Assembly: GCA_947494715.1 (NCBI GenBank) | Contig: CANLWG010000025.1 | Coordinates: 1-40,213 of the forward strand | DNA from: an uncultured Flavobacteriaceae bacterium | GTDB lineage: Bacteria > Bacteroidota > Bacteroidia > Flavobacteriales > Flavobacteriaceae | Length of the DNA stretch: 40,213 bases | Direction: 5' to 3' | Shown here: piece after piece, positions 9,338-17,731 of the stretch | Numbering within the stretch: position 1 is the first letter of the stretch | Layout of the letters: every line of letters begins with the position of its first letter | Notes under the pieces: generated by a model | What the model was told of the DNA's origin: nothing | Databases searched by the model: none | The model's input: the letters and a program-made list of their open reading frames with translations, nothing else | Program-made: the position numbers and the translations under genes

Positions 9338-9970
9338 TCATAAATTTTGGTAATATTGCTTATTCTTGAGGATTTCCTCAAATTCTTCATATAACGCAAG
9401 TAATTCCTTTTCGTTCCCTATGTAGCTAGTCAACCATAGCTCCATTCCTTTTCGGTATTCTAACCCTTCTCCCCCTTTTTTGAAAATTGGCGGACCGTAA
9501 GCAATGTGATAAAAAAACTTTTCTTGTTCCTTCAATTCCTGGTATTTTGAGTCGATTCGTGAAAGGAGATTGATGGTTTGAAAATTTAACAAGCAAAGAC
9601 TGCTATTATTCAGGGATGTTTGCCAGTTGGTTGAATGGATTTCTGGTGACCCCATTCCATTTGCTTTTGTGGCGATATCAAAAATACTGTAGGTTTTGTC
9701 TTCTCTATAGTGCTGAATGGTGTCCAAAAAGTGCGTTTGCCGTGGTAAATAGGCATTGATGTTTTCTGAGTTCTTCTTAAATTCTTCGGATAATGATTGC
9801 AAGGTGGATTCAAGTAATTTTTCATCACGATAATCCTTTTGCAAATTATTGATGAACAAGGCAATGAGAATGCCAGCTATAACGGGGATTATGTCTAAGC
9901 CAATTTTACCAATTGCTGCTTTTAATGGTTTTCTACGTAGAATTTTTAGCAGAGGAGTCAGAGACTTCAT
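9338..9970 (-). CDS. DUF6090-like membrane-anchored protein
   Basis: This 210-residue protein has one N-terminal transmembrane segment (about 24-42, I-P-V-I-A-G-I-L-I-A-L-F-I-N-N). A charged, helical soluble part follows. The layout matches the Bacteroidota DUF6090 family: a short basic start, one helix, then a helical domain with 'L..L..E...N...' spacing. The function is unknown. Its ATG shares a base with the stop of an upstream open frame (TGATG), a sign of translational coupling. The amidohydrolase gene follows after 22 bp. Confidence 0.65.
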   Translation of the reverse strand: MKSLTPLLKILRRKPLKAAIGKIGLDIIPVIAGILIALFINNLQKDYRDEKLLESTLQSLSEEFKKNSENINAYLPRQTHFLDTIQHYREDKTYSIFDIATKANGMGSPEIHSTNWQTSLNNSSLCLLNFQTINLLSRIDSKYQELKEQEKFFYHIAYGPPIFKKGGEGLEYRKGMELWLTSYIGNEKELLALYEEFEEILKNKQYYQNL

Positions 9971-10278
9971 CAGAAGTTTTTTAAATGCATGGCAAGTAAG
10001 TTATTTCTTGTTCCAATAAGAGCAGGTATTTTCGTGCTCCAAAGATCAAAGATGCGAGAACATGTAATCACCAACTTTAAATTTAGGGAAGTTTCGCTAA
10101 AGTACAATGGCGTGGTTCTTATAAAATAAGTTGGGAAAATTGGAAAATCTTTAACCATGGTCAACGGCATCCACAAACACTTTGAAAATATGCCCTTATT
10201 ACTTTCGTGGGAAATCGGACAAATATTCTTGCCAAAAGTACCCGTAGAAATTTCGAAATGGATAATAAAATAGGGAAG
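9970..10278 (-). pseudogene. Truncated open frame coupled to the DUF6090-like gene
   Basis: About 102 codons are open after a TAA near 10,280 and end in a TGA that overlaps the next ATG (TGATG). There is no good start codon: a TTG at 10,176 would give 68 residues. The frame reads ...S-T-G-T-F-G-K-N-I-C-P-I-S-H-E-S-N... and ends ...L-L-A-M-H-L-K-N-F. The coupled stop/start suggests the 3' remainder of a former operon gene. Family not recognised. Confidence 0.3.
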
Positions 10279-10631
10279 TTAATTATCTCTGATTGTCAAT
10301 CACATACTTAATTCAGATTTCTAATAAATCAATAGTCCAGTAAAAAGAACAATCTGTAAGACTCGGGTCATTGTTCCATTTCGTCCCTTAAATTGGCAGA
10401 TGGCAAACCTTAATCTAATTAGCAATACAGACAGGGAATCTTATGGTAAGCGCACTGTGTCTGCCACGCTAAACCCAATGTTCAATACCGTAAAAAAACA
10501 ATTACCCACGGGTTCGCTGGAGGCCAGGTCATCATTTAAAATTAGCACAACAGCAATTAGAAGTAGTATTCAAGAAGGATCAATCGCGACATTGTACCTA
10601 TTTGATATCTTCAAAATAGGTCCGTTAGTTT
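10279..10631. other. Intergenic stretch, no supported gene
   Basis: This gap is about 350 bp. Short open frames occur on both strands (for example 10,400-10,657 on plus), but none has a ribosome-binding site or a recognisable motif. The plus-strand one overlaps the end of the mutarotase-like gene. The sequence CCAGTAAAAAGAAC at about 10,337 resembles a stretch inside the permease remnant near 4,852. This may be shared decayed sequence, or simple AT-rich coincidence. Confidence 0.5.
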
Positions 10632-11606
10632 TTAAAGTTTGTAAAAGTAGTAGTTGATCGTCCAATTTGCCGTAGCTCCTGGTGCAATGTCGAGGTCAAT
10701 ATAGGGCTCCGGACAAACCGTTTTCTGGGCTGACCAAAAGACTAAGCGAGACAATGGTCTGTCGCATGTAATTTTCACACCTGCGCCCGAACGTCTATTC
10801 TCTACCCAGATTTCATATCCATTACTATTGTTGTTATCGAAACCGGTAATTTCTCCGATATAGACATGGTCTTTTTTGCCTAGTTTTTTGATGAATACAA
10901 TTTCGTCATCTTCTATTTTTACGAATTTTCCAACTCCATTTATCTTTCCTTTGTCAACAATTTTGAATGGAAACCTAACTACATAACCAGGACCCGTATT
11001 TAAACTATCCAGAAAGAAAAAATTATGGTTATACACCTCGGTTTCAATCCTATTGCCTCCATTGTTGGTAAGGCTATGTGTTATTACCATTTTGGATGTA
11101 TCGGGAGATAAACTGATCACTTTTTGGTACTCGTAGGAATAGGGTTTGCCATTTAGTATATGTTTGAAAGAAATCTGGTTCGCGAGATTCTCTACTTTCC
11201 ATTCCCCTGCATCTTGAATTTCATAGGTCTTGAAATTAGAATACCTGGGCTCCGCTGGTTTCCGAAGTGTACCAACACCGATTTTGAGAAAACTGCCTCC
11301 AATTTTCGTTTTGTCATACCCTACAGGTCCAAATTCTTCGACCGGGCCCATTACGGACTCGTGAACTTTTGGGTCATAGGTTTTGAACCATTTTCCAAAA
11401 TAGGAGTGTCCGCCGTGCTCAAGCACAGGCATTACTCCAGACCAATCAAAACGGGTACCGCGATAGTATCCTTTGTGTTCGTCAGGCAAGTATATTGTCG
11501 CTTTGATCAAACCATTTGAGATTTGGAATTGAGGAATCTCTTGACTGATACTGCCCAAGAAAAACAGATAAAACATGGAACTTAACCAATTCTTTAAATT
11601 CTCCAT
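10632..11606 (-). CDS. Secreted galactose-mutarotase-like beta-sandwich protein
   Basis: This 324-residue protein has a probable signal peptide (hydrophobic 9-20). The body is beta-rich, with features of the aldose-epimerase/mutarotase superfamily. These include an early Y-Y-R-G-T-R-F-D-W-S-G segment, a central V-Y-N-H-N-F-F-F-L-D containing a conserved-type histidine, and I-E-T-E strands. The C-terminus is C-P-E-P-Y-I-D-L-D-I-A-P-G-A-T-A-N-W. In that superfamily the fold binds sugar rings at a histidine/glutamate centre. Whether this one is catalytic cannot be seen. It lies downstream of the enolase-type gene on the same strand, about 228 bp apart. Confidence 0.6.
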   Translation of the reverse strand: MENLKNWLSSMFYLFFLGSISQEIPQFQISNGLIKATIYLPDEHKGYYRGTRFDWSGVMPVLEHGGHSYFGKWFKTYDPKVHESVMGPVEEFGPVGYDKTKIGGSFLKIGVGTLRKPAEPRYSNFKTYEIQDAGEWKVENLANQISFKHILNGKPYSYEYQKVISLSPDTSKMVITHSLTNNGGNRIETEVYNHNFFFLDSLNTGPGYVVRFPFKIVDKGKINGVGKFVKIEDDEIVFIKKLGKKDHVYIGEITGFDNNNSNGYEIWVENRRSGAGVKITCDRPLSRLVFWSAQKTVCPEPYIDLDIAPGATANWTINYYFYKL

Positions 11607-11621
11607 TTCGGTATTTTTAAT

Positions 11622-11804
11622 TTATGCTATTCGAACAATAAAAAAGCAACATAGAGGGCCATTTACGGATGCTTTGTGCCAGAACCCAGGATAATAATTC
11701 TCGAATACAATACCAGAGTTGGAAGAGGCTCGACCCAAATTTTGAACACCCTTATCCGGATTCGCCGAAAACCTACTTTTCCGGTTTGCTTTGAAAAACT
11801 CAAT
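11622..11804 (-). pseudogene. Orphan C-terminal coding remnant, family unknown
   Basis: A frame of 60 codons begins right after a TAA and ends in TAA at 11,622, just before the mutarotase-like gene. It has no ATG, GTG or TTG at its beginning. The composition looks coding: ...F-S-A-N-P-D-K-G-V-Q-N-L-G-R-A, then E-N-Y-Y-P-G-F-W-H-K-A-S-V-N-G-P-L. This is probably the tail of a deleted gene between the enolase-type and mutarotase-like genes. I cannot assign a family. Confidence 0.35.
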
Positions 11805-11834
11805 TTACATTTACATTGTTAGCTATGGATTATA

Positions 11835-13214
11835 CTACGGTCGAATCGGTGTGCCATCTTCTCCACGAAGTTGGGTCCAATTGTAATTGTAGACGACCGG
11901 AGGATATTTTTTGGCCAACTTTTCGTTGATGTCGATGCCTAATCCAGGTTTTTCATTTACAGACATATAGCCATTCTTAACGGTGGGCATTCCGGGAAAT
12001 ACGTCGAGCACTTTATCCTCTGGAGTTCTGATAACCCTAGCAGCCTCTTGAATACCAAAATTCCAAACGGCATAATCGATATGCGCATTGGCAGCATGCC
12101 CAACAGGTGAAGTATCACCAGGACCATGCCATGCAGTCCTTACATTGAACCACTCTCCTAATCTTGCCACTTTCATGGCCGGGGTGATTCCCCCGATCTG
12201 TGAAATATGTATTCTTATATAGTCGTATTGTCTGTTTTTCATAGGTTCTAGCCACTCATGTGGGTTGTTCAATAATTCACCCATGGCGATGGGCACACTT
12301 GTATGTTCTCTTAACATATCGAACCAGCCCATGTTCTCAGGCGAGAACGGGTCTTCTATAAAAAATGGTCTGTATTCCTCAACCTTTTTTATCATATCGA
12401 TGGCATCCATGGGCTGAAGGCGTTCGTGCATATCATGAAGTAACTCTATATCATCACCAAACTTTTCACGAACCTTTTTGAACATTTCAACCGTTCCCCG
12501 TTTGTATGCCTGCGGATCAATGGTTTGGTCACCCTGACTTCCGAACCCCGCTCTTTTCCAATCGGGATTGGTCGCCAAGTGTGTAGATCCATAACCGCCC
12601 AATTGAATACGGATATTTCTAAACCCTTCCTCCTTGTACTTAGCTACACTATCAATGACCTCACTTATCGATTTACCAGAGGCATGGGTATAGGTGTCAA
12701 TGGCAAACCGAACTTTTCCACCTAAAAGGTCATATACCGGCATTCCCGCCATCTTACCTTTAATATCCCAGAGTGCCTGATCAAGGCCACTTAGGGCATT
12801 GTTCAAAACAGGGCCGTTTCGCCAATAGGAACTCTGATAAGCAGTTTGCCAGATATCTTCAATATTGGAAACGTTTTTGCCCTTACAAAAAGGATCGAGG
12901 TATTCTTCGATGGCCGAAACAACGGTGTGTGCCCTTTGGGTGAATGTTGCGCAGCCCAGTCCGTAGAGACCGTCTTGATCGGTCTCTACTTTTACAATAA
13001 CCAGATTAGTACCGTAAGGCGCGGTAATAATGGCCCGAACTTTGGTAATTTTGACTTGCACTCCTACAGCGTAAGACGGAGTTGGAGCATGGGATTTGGG
13101 GGTAGATGCCCTAGTATCGGAACTTCCAAAAAAACCTAGAATTCCTGCTGTAGAGCCAAGACCTAGCGTTTTAAGTGCATTTCTACGGTTTACTTGATTT
13201 TCTAAATGTTTCAT
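11835..13214 (-). CDS. Tat-type enolase-superfamily protein, ManD (mannonate dehydratase)-like
   Basis: This 459-residue protein has a twin-arginine leader (N-R10-R11-N-A-L-K then a Gly/Ala-rich core to about 30). A capping domain is followed by a TIM-barrel of the enolase superfamily. The ManD-subgroup pattern is visible: H-D261-M-H263-E-R, I-E287-D-P, M-G-E313 as metal ligands, and the late W-H363-G-P-G-D367-T-S-P loop, ending N-F-G-I-Q-E. ManD proteins dehydrate D-mannonate or D-gluconate, but many members (RspA-like) have other or very low activity. Tat export is unusual for a sugar-acid dehydratase and argues for periplasmic substrates. The first Met fits the twin-Arg spacing. Confidence 0.82.
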   Translation of the reverse strand: MKHLENQVNRRNALKTLGLGSTAGILGFFGSSDTRASTPKSHAPTPSYAVGVQVKITKVRAIITAPYGTNLVIVKVETDQDGLYGLGCATFTQRAHTVVSAIEEYLDPFCKGKNVSNIEDIWQTAYQSSYWRNGPVLNNALSGLDQALWDIKGKMAGMPVYDLLGGKVRFAIDTYTHASGKSISEVIDSVAKYKEEGFRNIRIQLGGYGSTHLATNPDWKRAGFGSQGDQTIDPQAYKRGTVEMFKKVREKFGDDIELLHDMHERLQPMDAIDMIKKVEEYRPFFIEDPFSPENMGWFDMLREHTSVPIAMGELLNNPHEWLEPMKNRQYDYIRIHISQIGGITPAMKVARLGEWFNVRTAWHGPGDTSPVGHAANAHIDYAVWNFGIQEAARVIRTPEDKVLDVFPGMPTVKNGYMSVNEKPGLGIDINEKLAKKYPPVVYNYNWTQLRGEDGTPIRP

Positions 13215-13253
13215 AATTAATGTTTAAGTTGTTGTTCTATACATGGCTTCTTT

Positions 13254-13490
13254 TCAATTTTTGGTAATCTCTTCCCAAATGATTCGTTTAAAAGTGTTCG
13301 ATTGGTAGTCGAGATAGTTTTTCATAGACAACTAGTCCATTCCCGTTTTTACAAAAGTCAAATAAACCGTCTCTGGACTACATATAATTGGTTCACCTCG
13401 GACATTGAAGGAGGTGTTGGCCAACATACGGGATCCGGTTCGTTTTTCTAATTCGAAATTAGTTGCAGTTTCCAGGATTGGCATCTTGAC
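13254..13490 (-). pseudogene. C-terminal remnant of a NodU/CmcH-type carbamoyltransferase
   Basis: An open frame after a TAA at 13,491 reads V-K-M-P-I-L-E... to R-T-G-S-R-M-L-A-N-T-S-F-N, then V-R-G-E-P-I-I-C-S-P-E-T-V-Y. This is the hallmark C-terminal signature of carbamoyltransferases (usual form L-L-N-T-S-F-N-x-x-G-E-P-I-V-x-T-P-x-D-A). It hits a TAG at 13,332 and continues in frame (M-K-N-Y-L..) to TGA at 13,254. The first ~500 residues of the family are missing, so the gene is dead. The intact gene would have carbamoylated a sugar or a natural product. Confidence 0.75.
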
Positions 13491-13829
13491 TTACCGTTTG
13501 GAATATGGGGCAATCGATCTAAATGCGTAGTTGCCGCAATGTTCATTTTAACCCTTGGAAATAAAAAGGAATTCTTGAAACAAAATTTCGAGTTTTTCCT
13601 ACTCGGAATTGTCCAGAAGGACGGTTCTCCCCCTCTCCCAAGTAGAGGTAGATCGAAACCCTAACCCGAAAGGGGTGAACCTTGAGATTTAGATTCTTTT
13701 TTTAGGTTTAGATCAATAGCGTAATCAAAAATTTTCACATGTCGGGAAATGAGGTGTAATGCAGAATGGGCGGCATCACCAATTGCCCTATCAAGGTTCA
13801 ACTATGAAATTTACACTTTACCGTATGGT
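13491..13829. other. Intergenic stretch, probably decayed sequence
   Basis: These 339 bp contain no supported gene. A minus-strand frame of about 45 codons (R-A-I-G-D-A-A-H-S-A-L-H-L-I-S-R-H) is open without a start. Given the carbamoyltransferase remnant next door, this is likely more of the same decayed locus. Confidence 0.4.
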
Positions 13830-14018
13830 CTATTCCAATCCTTTTTTCCCCCGTTTTTGATAATAGAAGGAACCTAGGGCGACAATCGTAATTAAAGGCA
13901 GTAGTATCCAGGCCAATTCGCCCAGTAAGGAATCATGCGAATGACCTTCCGTACCGGGATGGGCGTTTATAAGCTGTGCGGATAGTAACAAAACTAAAAT
14001 TGAAAATGCTTTTTTCAT
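13830..14018 (-). CDS. Small His-containing membrane protein of the lar operon
   Basis: The protein has 62 residues: a signal peptide (1-19, ending I-N-A), a short H-P-G-T-E-G-H-S-H-D stretch at the mature N-terminus, one transmembrane helix (about 34-52), and a basic K-R-G-K-K tail. Only 2 bp separate it from larC, so it is the last gene of the nickel-pincer operon. The periplasmic histidines suggest metal (nickel) handling, but that is inference from context. No known family was recognised. A simple lipid-facing accessory is the alternative. Confidence 0.72.
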   Translation of the reverse strand: MKKAFSILVLLLSAQLINAHPGTEGHSHDSLLGELAWILLPLITIVALGSFYYQKRGKKGLE

Positions 14019-14020
14019 TT

Positions 14021-15256
14021 TTAAGAATTTAAAGGGTTAATATTTATTTTGTTCAAAACCTGAAATGGTGTCTGGCCATTTGTTGCAGCCAAATTCTTGA
14101 TATCATCATATTCGGGTTTTACCTTTATAGTATCGGTTGGAGTGCGTACCTCCTTTACGTGAATTTCTCCTAAAGGGGTGGCTTTTGGATGTCTTTTTCT
14201 TGGCAGCTCAATTCTGTCTATGCTATAATATCGTAGTCCAATAGTAGTGGTGTTGTCAAAAAGGTAATTGGATACTTTCGTTAATGAACCAACGGGAAGA
14301 ATAACGCTAAGTAAAAAGCCGAATCGTCCTTTTTTCATTAACTGCTGTGACATGCCAAAATCGACTGCCCCGGCATCCAAAAGGCCTTGCTGAAAATCCG
14401 TTCCAAGGTATTCCGGCGTCATGTCGTCTATTGAAGTCTCTAGTTGGATGTAAGAATCTTTGCTATCGGAATCATTTTCCTCGATCAGGGAAATTCGTAC
14501 TACATTGGGATTGTTAAAACTCTTCTTTCCAGGTCCATATGCCGTCTTTTGTGCAACATACGCAGTGCTTTCAAAATCGGGATCGAGGTACCTCAAAATT
14601 GCCGCCCCCGTTGGTGTTACCTTTTCCCCTTCTTCATTGCCCGGATAAATTTGCATTCCGTGAAGTAGTTCAGCGGTAGCCGGCGCTGGAATCGGTAGCA
14701 TGCCATGTTGGGTTTTTACCATACCAAAACCTGTACAGATAGGGGTGCAAAAAACCTGGGAAATTTTAAGCTTATCGATCATAATGGCATTTCCGACAAT
14801 ATCGATAATCGAGTCTACACCACTTATTTCGTGAAAGTGAATGGTTTCAAGTGGCATCTTATGAATCTTGGATTCGGCTTTGCCAATTAACAAAAAAATC
14901 TCGTGGGCGATCTTTTTCGCGCCCTCGCTAATGTGTGCATGATCTATCAGCTTCTGTATATCCGAAAGATGCCGATGAGCACTATGATGATGACTATGGT
15001 CATGGTCATGTGAGTGTCCATGATCATGTGCTTTTGATTCATTTGAGTCATCGATCAAGTTCAAATCCAGTACCTCTACATATTTGCAGTTAATACCGTT
15101 TTTATCAACTTCTTTGATTTCGATTTTTGCATCCGGCAAATGCAACTTTTTCGGCAAGTCTATAAGCGACTGATAATCATCAAGCAAGTCGCAAAAGGCG
15201 CTCAGGAACATATTACCTGATAAACCGGAAAAGGCCTCTATGTAGATAGCACTCAT
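14021..15256 (-). CDS. larC: LarC, nickel insertion protein for the nickel-pincer cofactor
   Basis: This 411-residue protein is one continuous frame. LarC puts nickel into the pyridinium bis-thiocarboxylate nucleotide, the last step of nickel-pincer cofactor synthesis. Visible features are the N-terminal E-A-F-S-G-L-S-G-N-M motif (usual D-C-x-S-G-I-S-G-D-M, so two substitutions) and a His-rich metal segment at residues 77-96. The central H-F-H-E-I-S-G-V-D-S-I-I-D-I motif and the T-P-T-G-A-A-I-L motif are present, as is the C-terminal T-S-I-D-D-M-T-P-E-Y-L-G start of the CTP-using domain. In Lactiplantibacillus, larC is split and joined by programmed frameshifting; here no shift is needed. The ATG overlaps the larB stop (ATGA). 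Confidence 0.95.
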   Translation of the reverse strand: MSAIYIEAFSGLSGNMFLSAFCDLLDDYQSLIDLPKKLHLPDAKIEIKEVDKNGINCKYVEVLDLNLIDDSNESKAHDHGHSHDHDHSHHHSAHRHLSDIQKLIDHAHISEGAKKIAHEIFLLIGKAESKIHKMPLETIHFHEISGVDSIIDIVGNAIMIDKLKISQVFCTPICTGFGMVKTQHGMLPIPAPATAELLHGMQIYPGNEEGEKVTPTGAAILRYLDPDFESTAYVAQKTAYGPGKKSFNNPNVVRISLIEENDSDSKDSYIQLETSIDDMTPEYLGTDFQQGLLDAGAVDFGMSQQLMKKGRFGFLLSVILPVGSLTKVSNYLFDNTTTIGLRYYSIDRIELPRKRHPKATPLGEIHVKEVRTPTDTIKVKPEYDDIKNLAATNGQTPFQVLNKININPLNS

Positions 15257-15909
15257 TGTTTCTTAAGATTTAGCATTCTAAAGGCACTCATGGCAGCACC
15301 ATACCCGTTATCTATGTTGACTACCGTAATTCCATTTGAACAGCTTGTCAACATAGCATGTAACGCTGTTTTCCCATTTTTGGCCGTACCGTACCCTACC
15401 GATGTCGGCACGGCAATTATAGGCTGGGGCAACAAACCGCCAACGACTGTAGGAAGGGCCCCTTCAAATCCTGCTACTACGATTAAAATATCGTAAGTAC
15501 GCAAGTCTTCAATTCTATCAAGCAAACGATGTAGGCCGGCAACGCCAACATCCTGGATTATTTCCGCACCAATTCCCATATAGGTCAAAGTATAATATGC
15601 TTCATTGGCCACTCCTATATCGGAACTTCCTGCTGAAATGATGCCTACACGTTTTACTCCGTCATTTCCCTCTAAAGGTCTTAGTGTGAAGATTCCGGAT
15701 TCTTTATCAAAAAAGGCCGAATTGTGTTTCTTCAATAATGCTTTTCCCTTTTTACGCTGCACCCTTGTAATGAGCACATTCTGTTTTCTATTTACATATT
15801 CCGCCAACAGACCTAATAATAAATCAATACTTTTGGCTTCGCCGTATATAACCTCGTCAAAGCCCAGTCGCTGCCTTCTGTCATAATCGATGATAAAGGG
15901 TTTATTCAT
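15253..15909 (-). CDS. larB: LarB, carboxylase/hydrolase of nickel-pincer cofactor synthesis
   Basis: This 218-residue protein converts nicotinic acid adenine dinucleotide to the pyridinium-3,5-biscarboxylic acid mononucleotide. The PurE-like domain fills roughly residues 85-218. It has I-S-A-G-S-S-D-I-G-V-A, V-V-A-G-F-E-G-A-L-P-T-V-V-G-G, P-T-S-V-G-Y-G and T-S-C190-S-N-G-I-T-V-V-N-I-D-N-G-Y-G. C190 corresponds to the family's active-site cysteine. It is somewhat shorter than the ~246-residue Lactiplantibacillus protein at the N-terminus. Its start overlaps the end of larE by 8 bp and its stop overlaps the larC start, so the three are translationally coupled. Confidence 0.95.
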   Translation of the reverse strand: MNKPFIIDYDRRQRLGFDEVIYGEAKSIDLLLGLLAEYVNRKQNVLITRVQRKKGKALLKKHNSAFFDKESGIFTLRPLEGNDGVKRVGIISAGSSDIGVANEAYYTLTYMGIGAEIIQDVGVAGLHRLLDRIEDLRTYDILIVVAGFEGALPTVVGGLLPQPIIAVPTSVGYGTAKNGKTALHAMLTSCSNGITVVNIDNGYGAAMSAFRMLNLKKQ

Positions 15910-16699
15910 TCAGAACACGATTTAACTTTCCGGAGACGAATCCTTCTCTGTCCAATTTTACCTTTAGAAAACCTAGCTCCCTTATTTCTTGTGAAATTTC
16001 TTCGAATTGACTTTCCAAAGAAGGTATTTCATCTAACGGAACTTCTACCGAAGCTTCATCGCCCCTATGTCTAACCCGAACATGATCGAAGCCAAAATCA
16101 TTAAGAATATACTCGGCCTGTTCAATTTGCCGAAGTTTGGTAGTGTTCACCTGTGTTCCATACGGAATTCTTGAACTTAGGCAGGGACTTGGGGGCTTAG
16201 AAGCTGTCTCAAGCCCCAATTCAGCGGCCATTTCTATAACTTCCTTTTTACTAATTTGAAGTTCGGCAAGCGGAGATCTGATCCCATATTTTTCAGCCGC
16301 TTGGAGGCCAGGTCGGTAATCTCCCAGATCATCAAGATTGGTCCCGTTCAAAATAGTATACCCGGGATACTTATCTTGGATGATGTCCACCATCGCCTCA
16401 TACAAGTGATTCTTACAAAAAAAACATCGATTTGCAGGATTGGAAGTATAATTGGAGTCCTTTAACTCTTCTGTCTTGATAACGTCTAGCTTTATGTTGT
16501 GAGTTCTACAGAAAATTAGGGCTACTTCAAAATCCTTGGATTTTAGACTTTCTGAATTTGAAATCAAACCTATTCCATTTTCCCCTTGAACTAGATTGGA
16601 GACATAAAGAACCAATGAAGAATCCACTCCGCCGGAAAATGCGGTCACCGTTCCCTTATGATTTTCAAACCATTTTTTTAACAACTCCAATTTTTTCAT
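15902..16699 (-). CDS. larE: LarE, sulfur-insertion enzyme of the nickel-pincer cofactor
   Basis: This 265-residue PP-loop ATPase has F-S-G-G-V-D-S-S (21-28) as the adenylation loop. LarE adenylates and then thiolates the cofactor carboxylates. Two enzyme types are known: sacrificial-cysteine enzymes with one conserved Cys, and cluster enzymes with three. This one shows R-C92-F-F-C95-K and P-S-P-C173-L-S-S-R, which fits the three-cysteine [4Fe-4S] type. That means sulfur need not come from the protein itself. The assignment to the cluster type is inference from the cysteine pattern. It is followed by larB with 8 bp overlap and preceded by the aldo/keto reductase gene 9 bp away. Confidence 0.94.
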   Translation of the reverse strand: MKKLELLKKWFENHKGTVTAFSGGVDSSLVLYVSNLVQGENGIGLISNSESLKSKDFEVALIFCRTHNIKLDVIKTEELKDSNYTSNPANRCFFCKNHLYEAMVDIIQDKYPGYTILNGTNLDDLGDYRPGLQAAEKYGIRSPLAELQISKKEVIEMAAELGLETASKPPSPCLSSRIPYGTQVNTTKLRQIEQAEYILNDFGFDHVRVRHRGDEASVEVPLDEIPSLESQFEEISQEIRELGFLKVKLDREGFVSGKLNRVLNE

Positions 16700-16708
16700 A
16701 GGGCTGGA

Positions 16709-17731
16709 CTAGGCAAAGACTCTTTTGTAATTTTCCACAATGAGGCCGGCATAGGGCTTTGCATAATTGACCAACCTATCCATATCTTCAACCGATAGTT
16801 TCTTGAAATCCTTTAACACCTTTACATTTTCTTCAAGCTCATAGGTAAATCTACAACCGCTACATAGGCTTGATACGGGTAATGAATACACATATTGATG
16901 TAGATTTGCATGTGTGAGTTCGGTTTTTGCTACAACATCCGGAATGTCCTTTGTTCTGATGTCCTGGGGTGTTGTGTCGATTCTTCCTCCCATCATACTA
17001 CCACCAGCCATGGTTTTCATAGCAATTACCCCATATCCCTTTTTGTTCAAGACCGGCAAGACTTCATGTTGAAATGATTCAAAAGAAGGGTCGCAAACGT
17101 TCAACGGCATTTGGCATGTGTCAAACTCAATGCCCAATTCGTCGAGTTTATTAAGGAAATACAAGTGTGTTTTTGGATTTTGATGGCCTGTAAACCCTAG
17201 GTAACGCGTCTTTCCTTTTTCTTTTGCCTCCAAGAAAACATCAAGAACGCCATCGCGAAGGCGATTATCCACATCCTGCGGCGTAGTAAAAGTGTGTATT
17301 TGCCAAAGATCCAAATAATCGGTTTTTAATGCTTTTAGGGACTCATCCAATTGTTGTTGCACCCCTTTGCCCGTTCTAGCCGGGGCCTTTGACATTAGAA
17401 AGATCTGGTCTCTATATTTAGGGGTAAGGAACTTCCCCATGTATTCCTCGGAACGTCCATTATTATAACGCCTCGCGTTGTCAAAAAAGCGCACACCTAG
17501 TTCCATGGAACGTTCTACCATCTTTTCTGCCTCCTTTGGATCTTCCGTAAGCCCCAAATGATAGCCGCCCAAACAAAATGAGGTCACCTTTTCCCCATTT
17601 CGTATTAATTGTCTTTGGGGCAGGGTTTCGCCCAATTTGTCATAAATTGGCATTGCGGAGGCCCAATCGGCAACTAAACTAAATGCTGCAGCAGAAGCAG
17701 ATTTCTTGAGAAAATTTCTACGGTTTTCCAT
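16709..17731 (-). CDS. Tat-type aldo/keto reductase, first gene of the lar operon
   Basis: This 340-residue protein has a twin-arginine leader (E-N-R-R-N-F-L-K-K-S then an Ala-rich core to A-S-A-M). The aldo/keto reductase barrel follows, with F-F-D-N-A-R-R-Y (catalytic Asp and Tyr), L-M-S-K-A-P (Lys) and W-Q-I-H-T-F (His), the standard tetrad. The C-terminus has C-S-G-C near residue 293, a reduced form of the cysteine cluster seen in related exported reductases. Tat export means folding, perhaps with NADP(H) bound, before transport. It lies 9 bp before larE, so it is transcribed with the cofactor genes. An inverted repeat at 17,783 lies in its promoter region. Confidence 0.88.
   Translation of the reverse strand: MENRRNFLKKSASAAAFSLVADWASAMPIYDKLGETLPQRQLIRNGEKVTSFCLGGYHLGLTEDPKEAEKMVERSMELGVRFFDNARRYNNGRSEEYMGKFLTPKYRDQIFLMSKAPARTGKGVQQQLDESLKALKTDYLDLWQIHTFTTPQDVDNRLRDGVLDVFLEAKEKGKTRYLGFTGHQNPKTHLYFLNKLDELGIEFDTCQMPLNVCDPSFESFQHEVLPVLNKKGYGVIAMKTMAGGSMMGGRIDTTPQDIRTKDIPDVVAKTELTHANLHQYVYSLPVSSLCSGCRFTYELEENVKVLKDFKKLSVEDMDRLVNYAKPYAGLIVENYKRVFA

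Noticed and set aside
9316-9399. Upstream Met for the amidohydrolase
   Set aside because: It would overlap the DUF6090-like gene and place 28 residues before a clear signal peptide.
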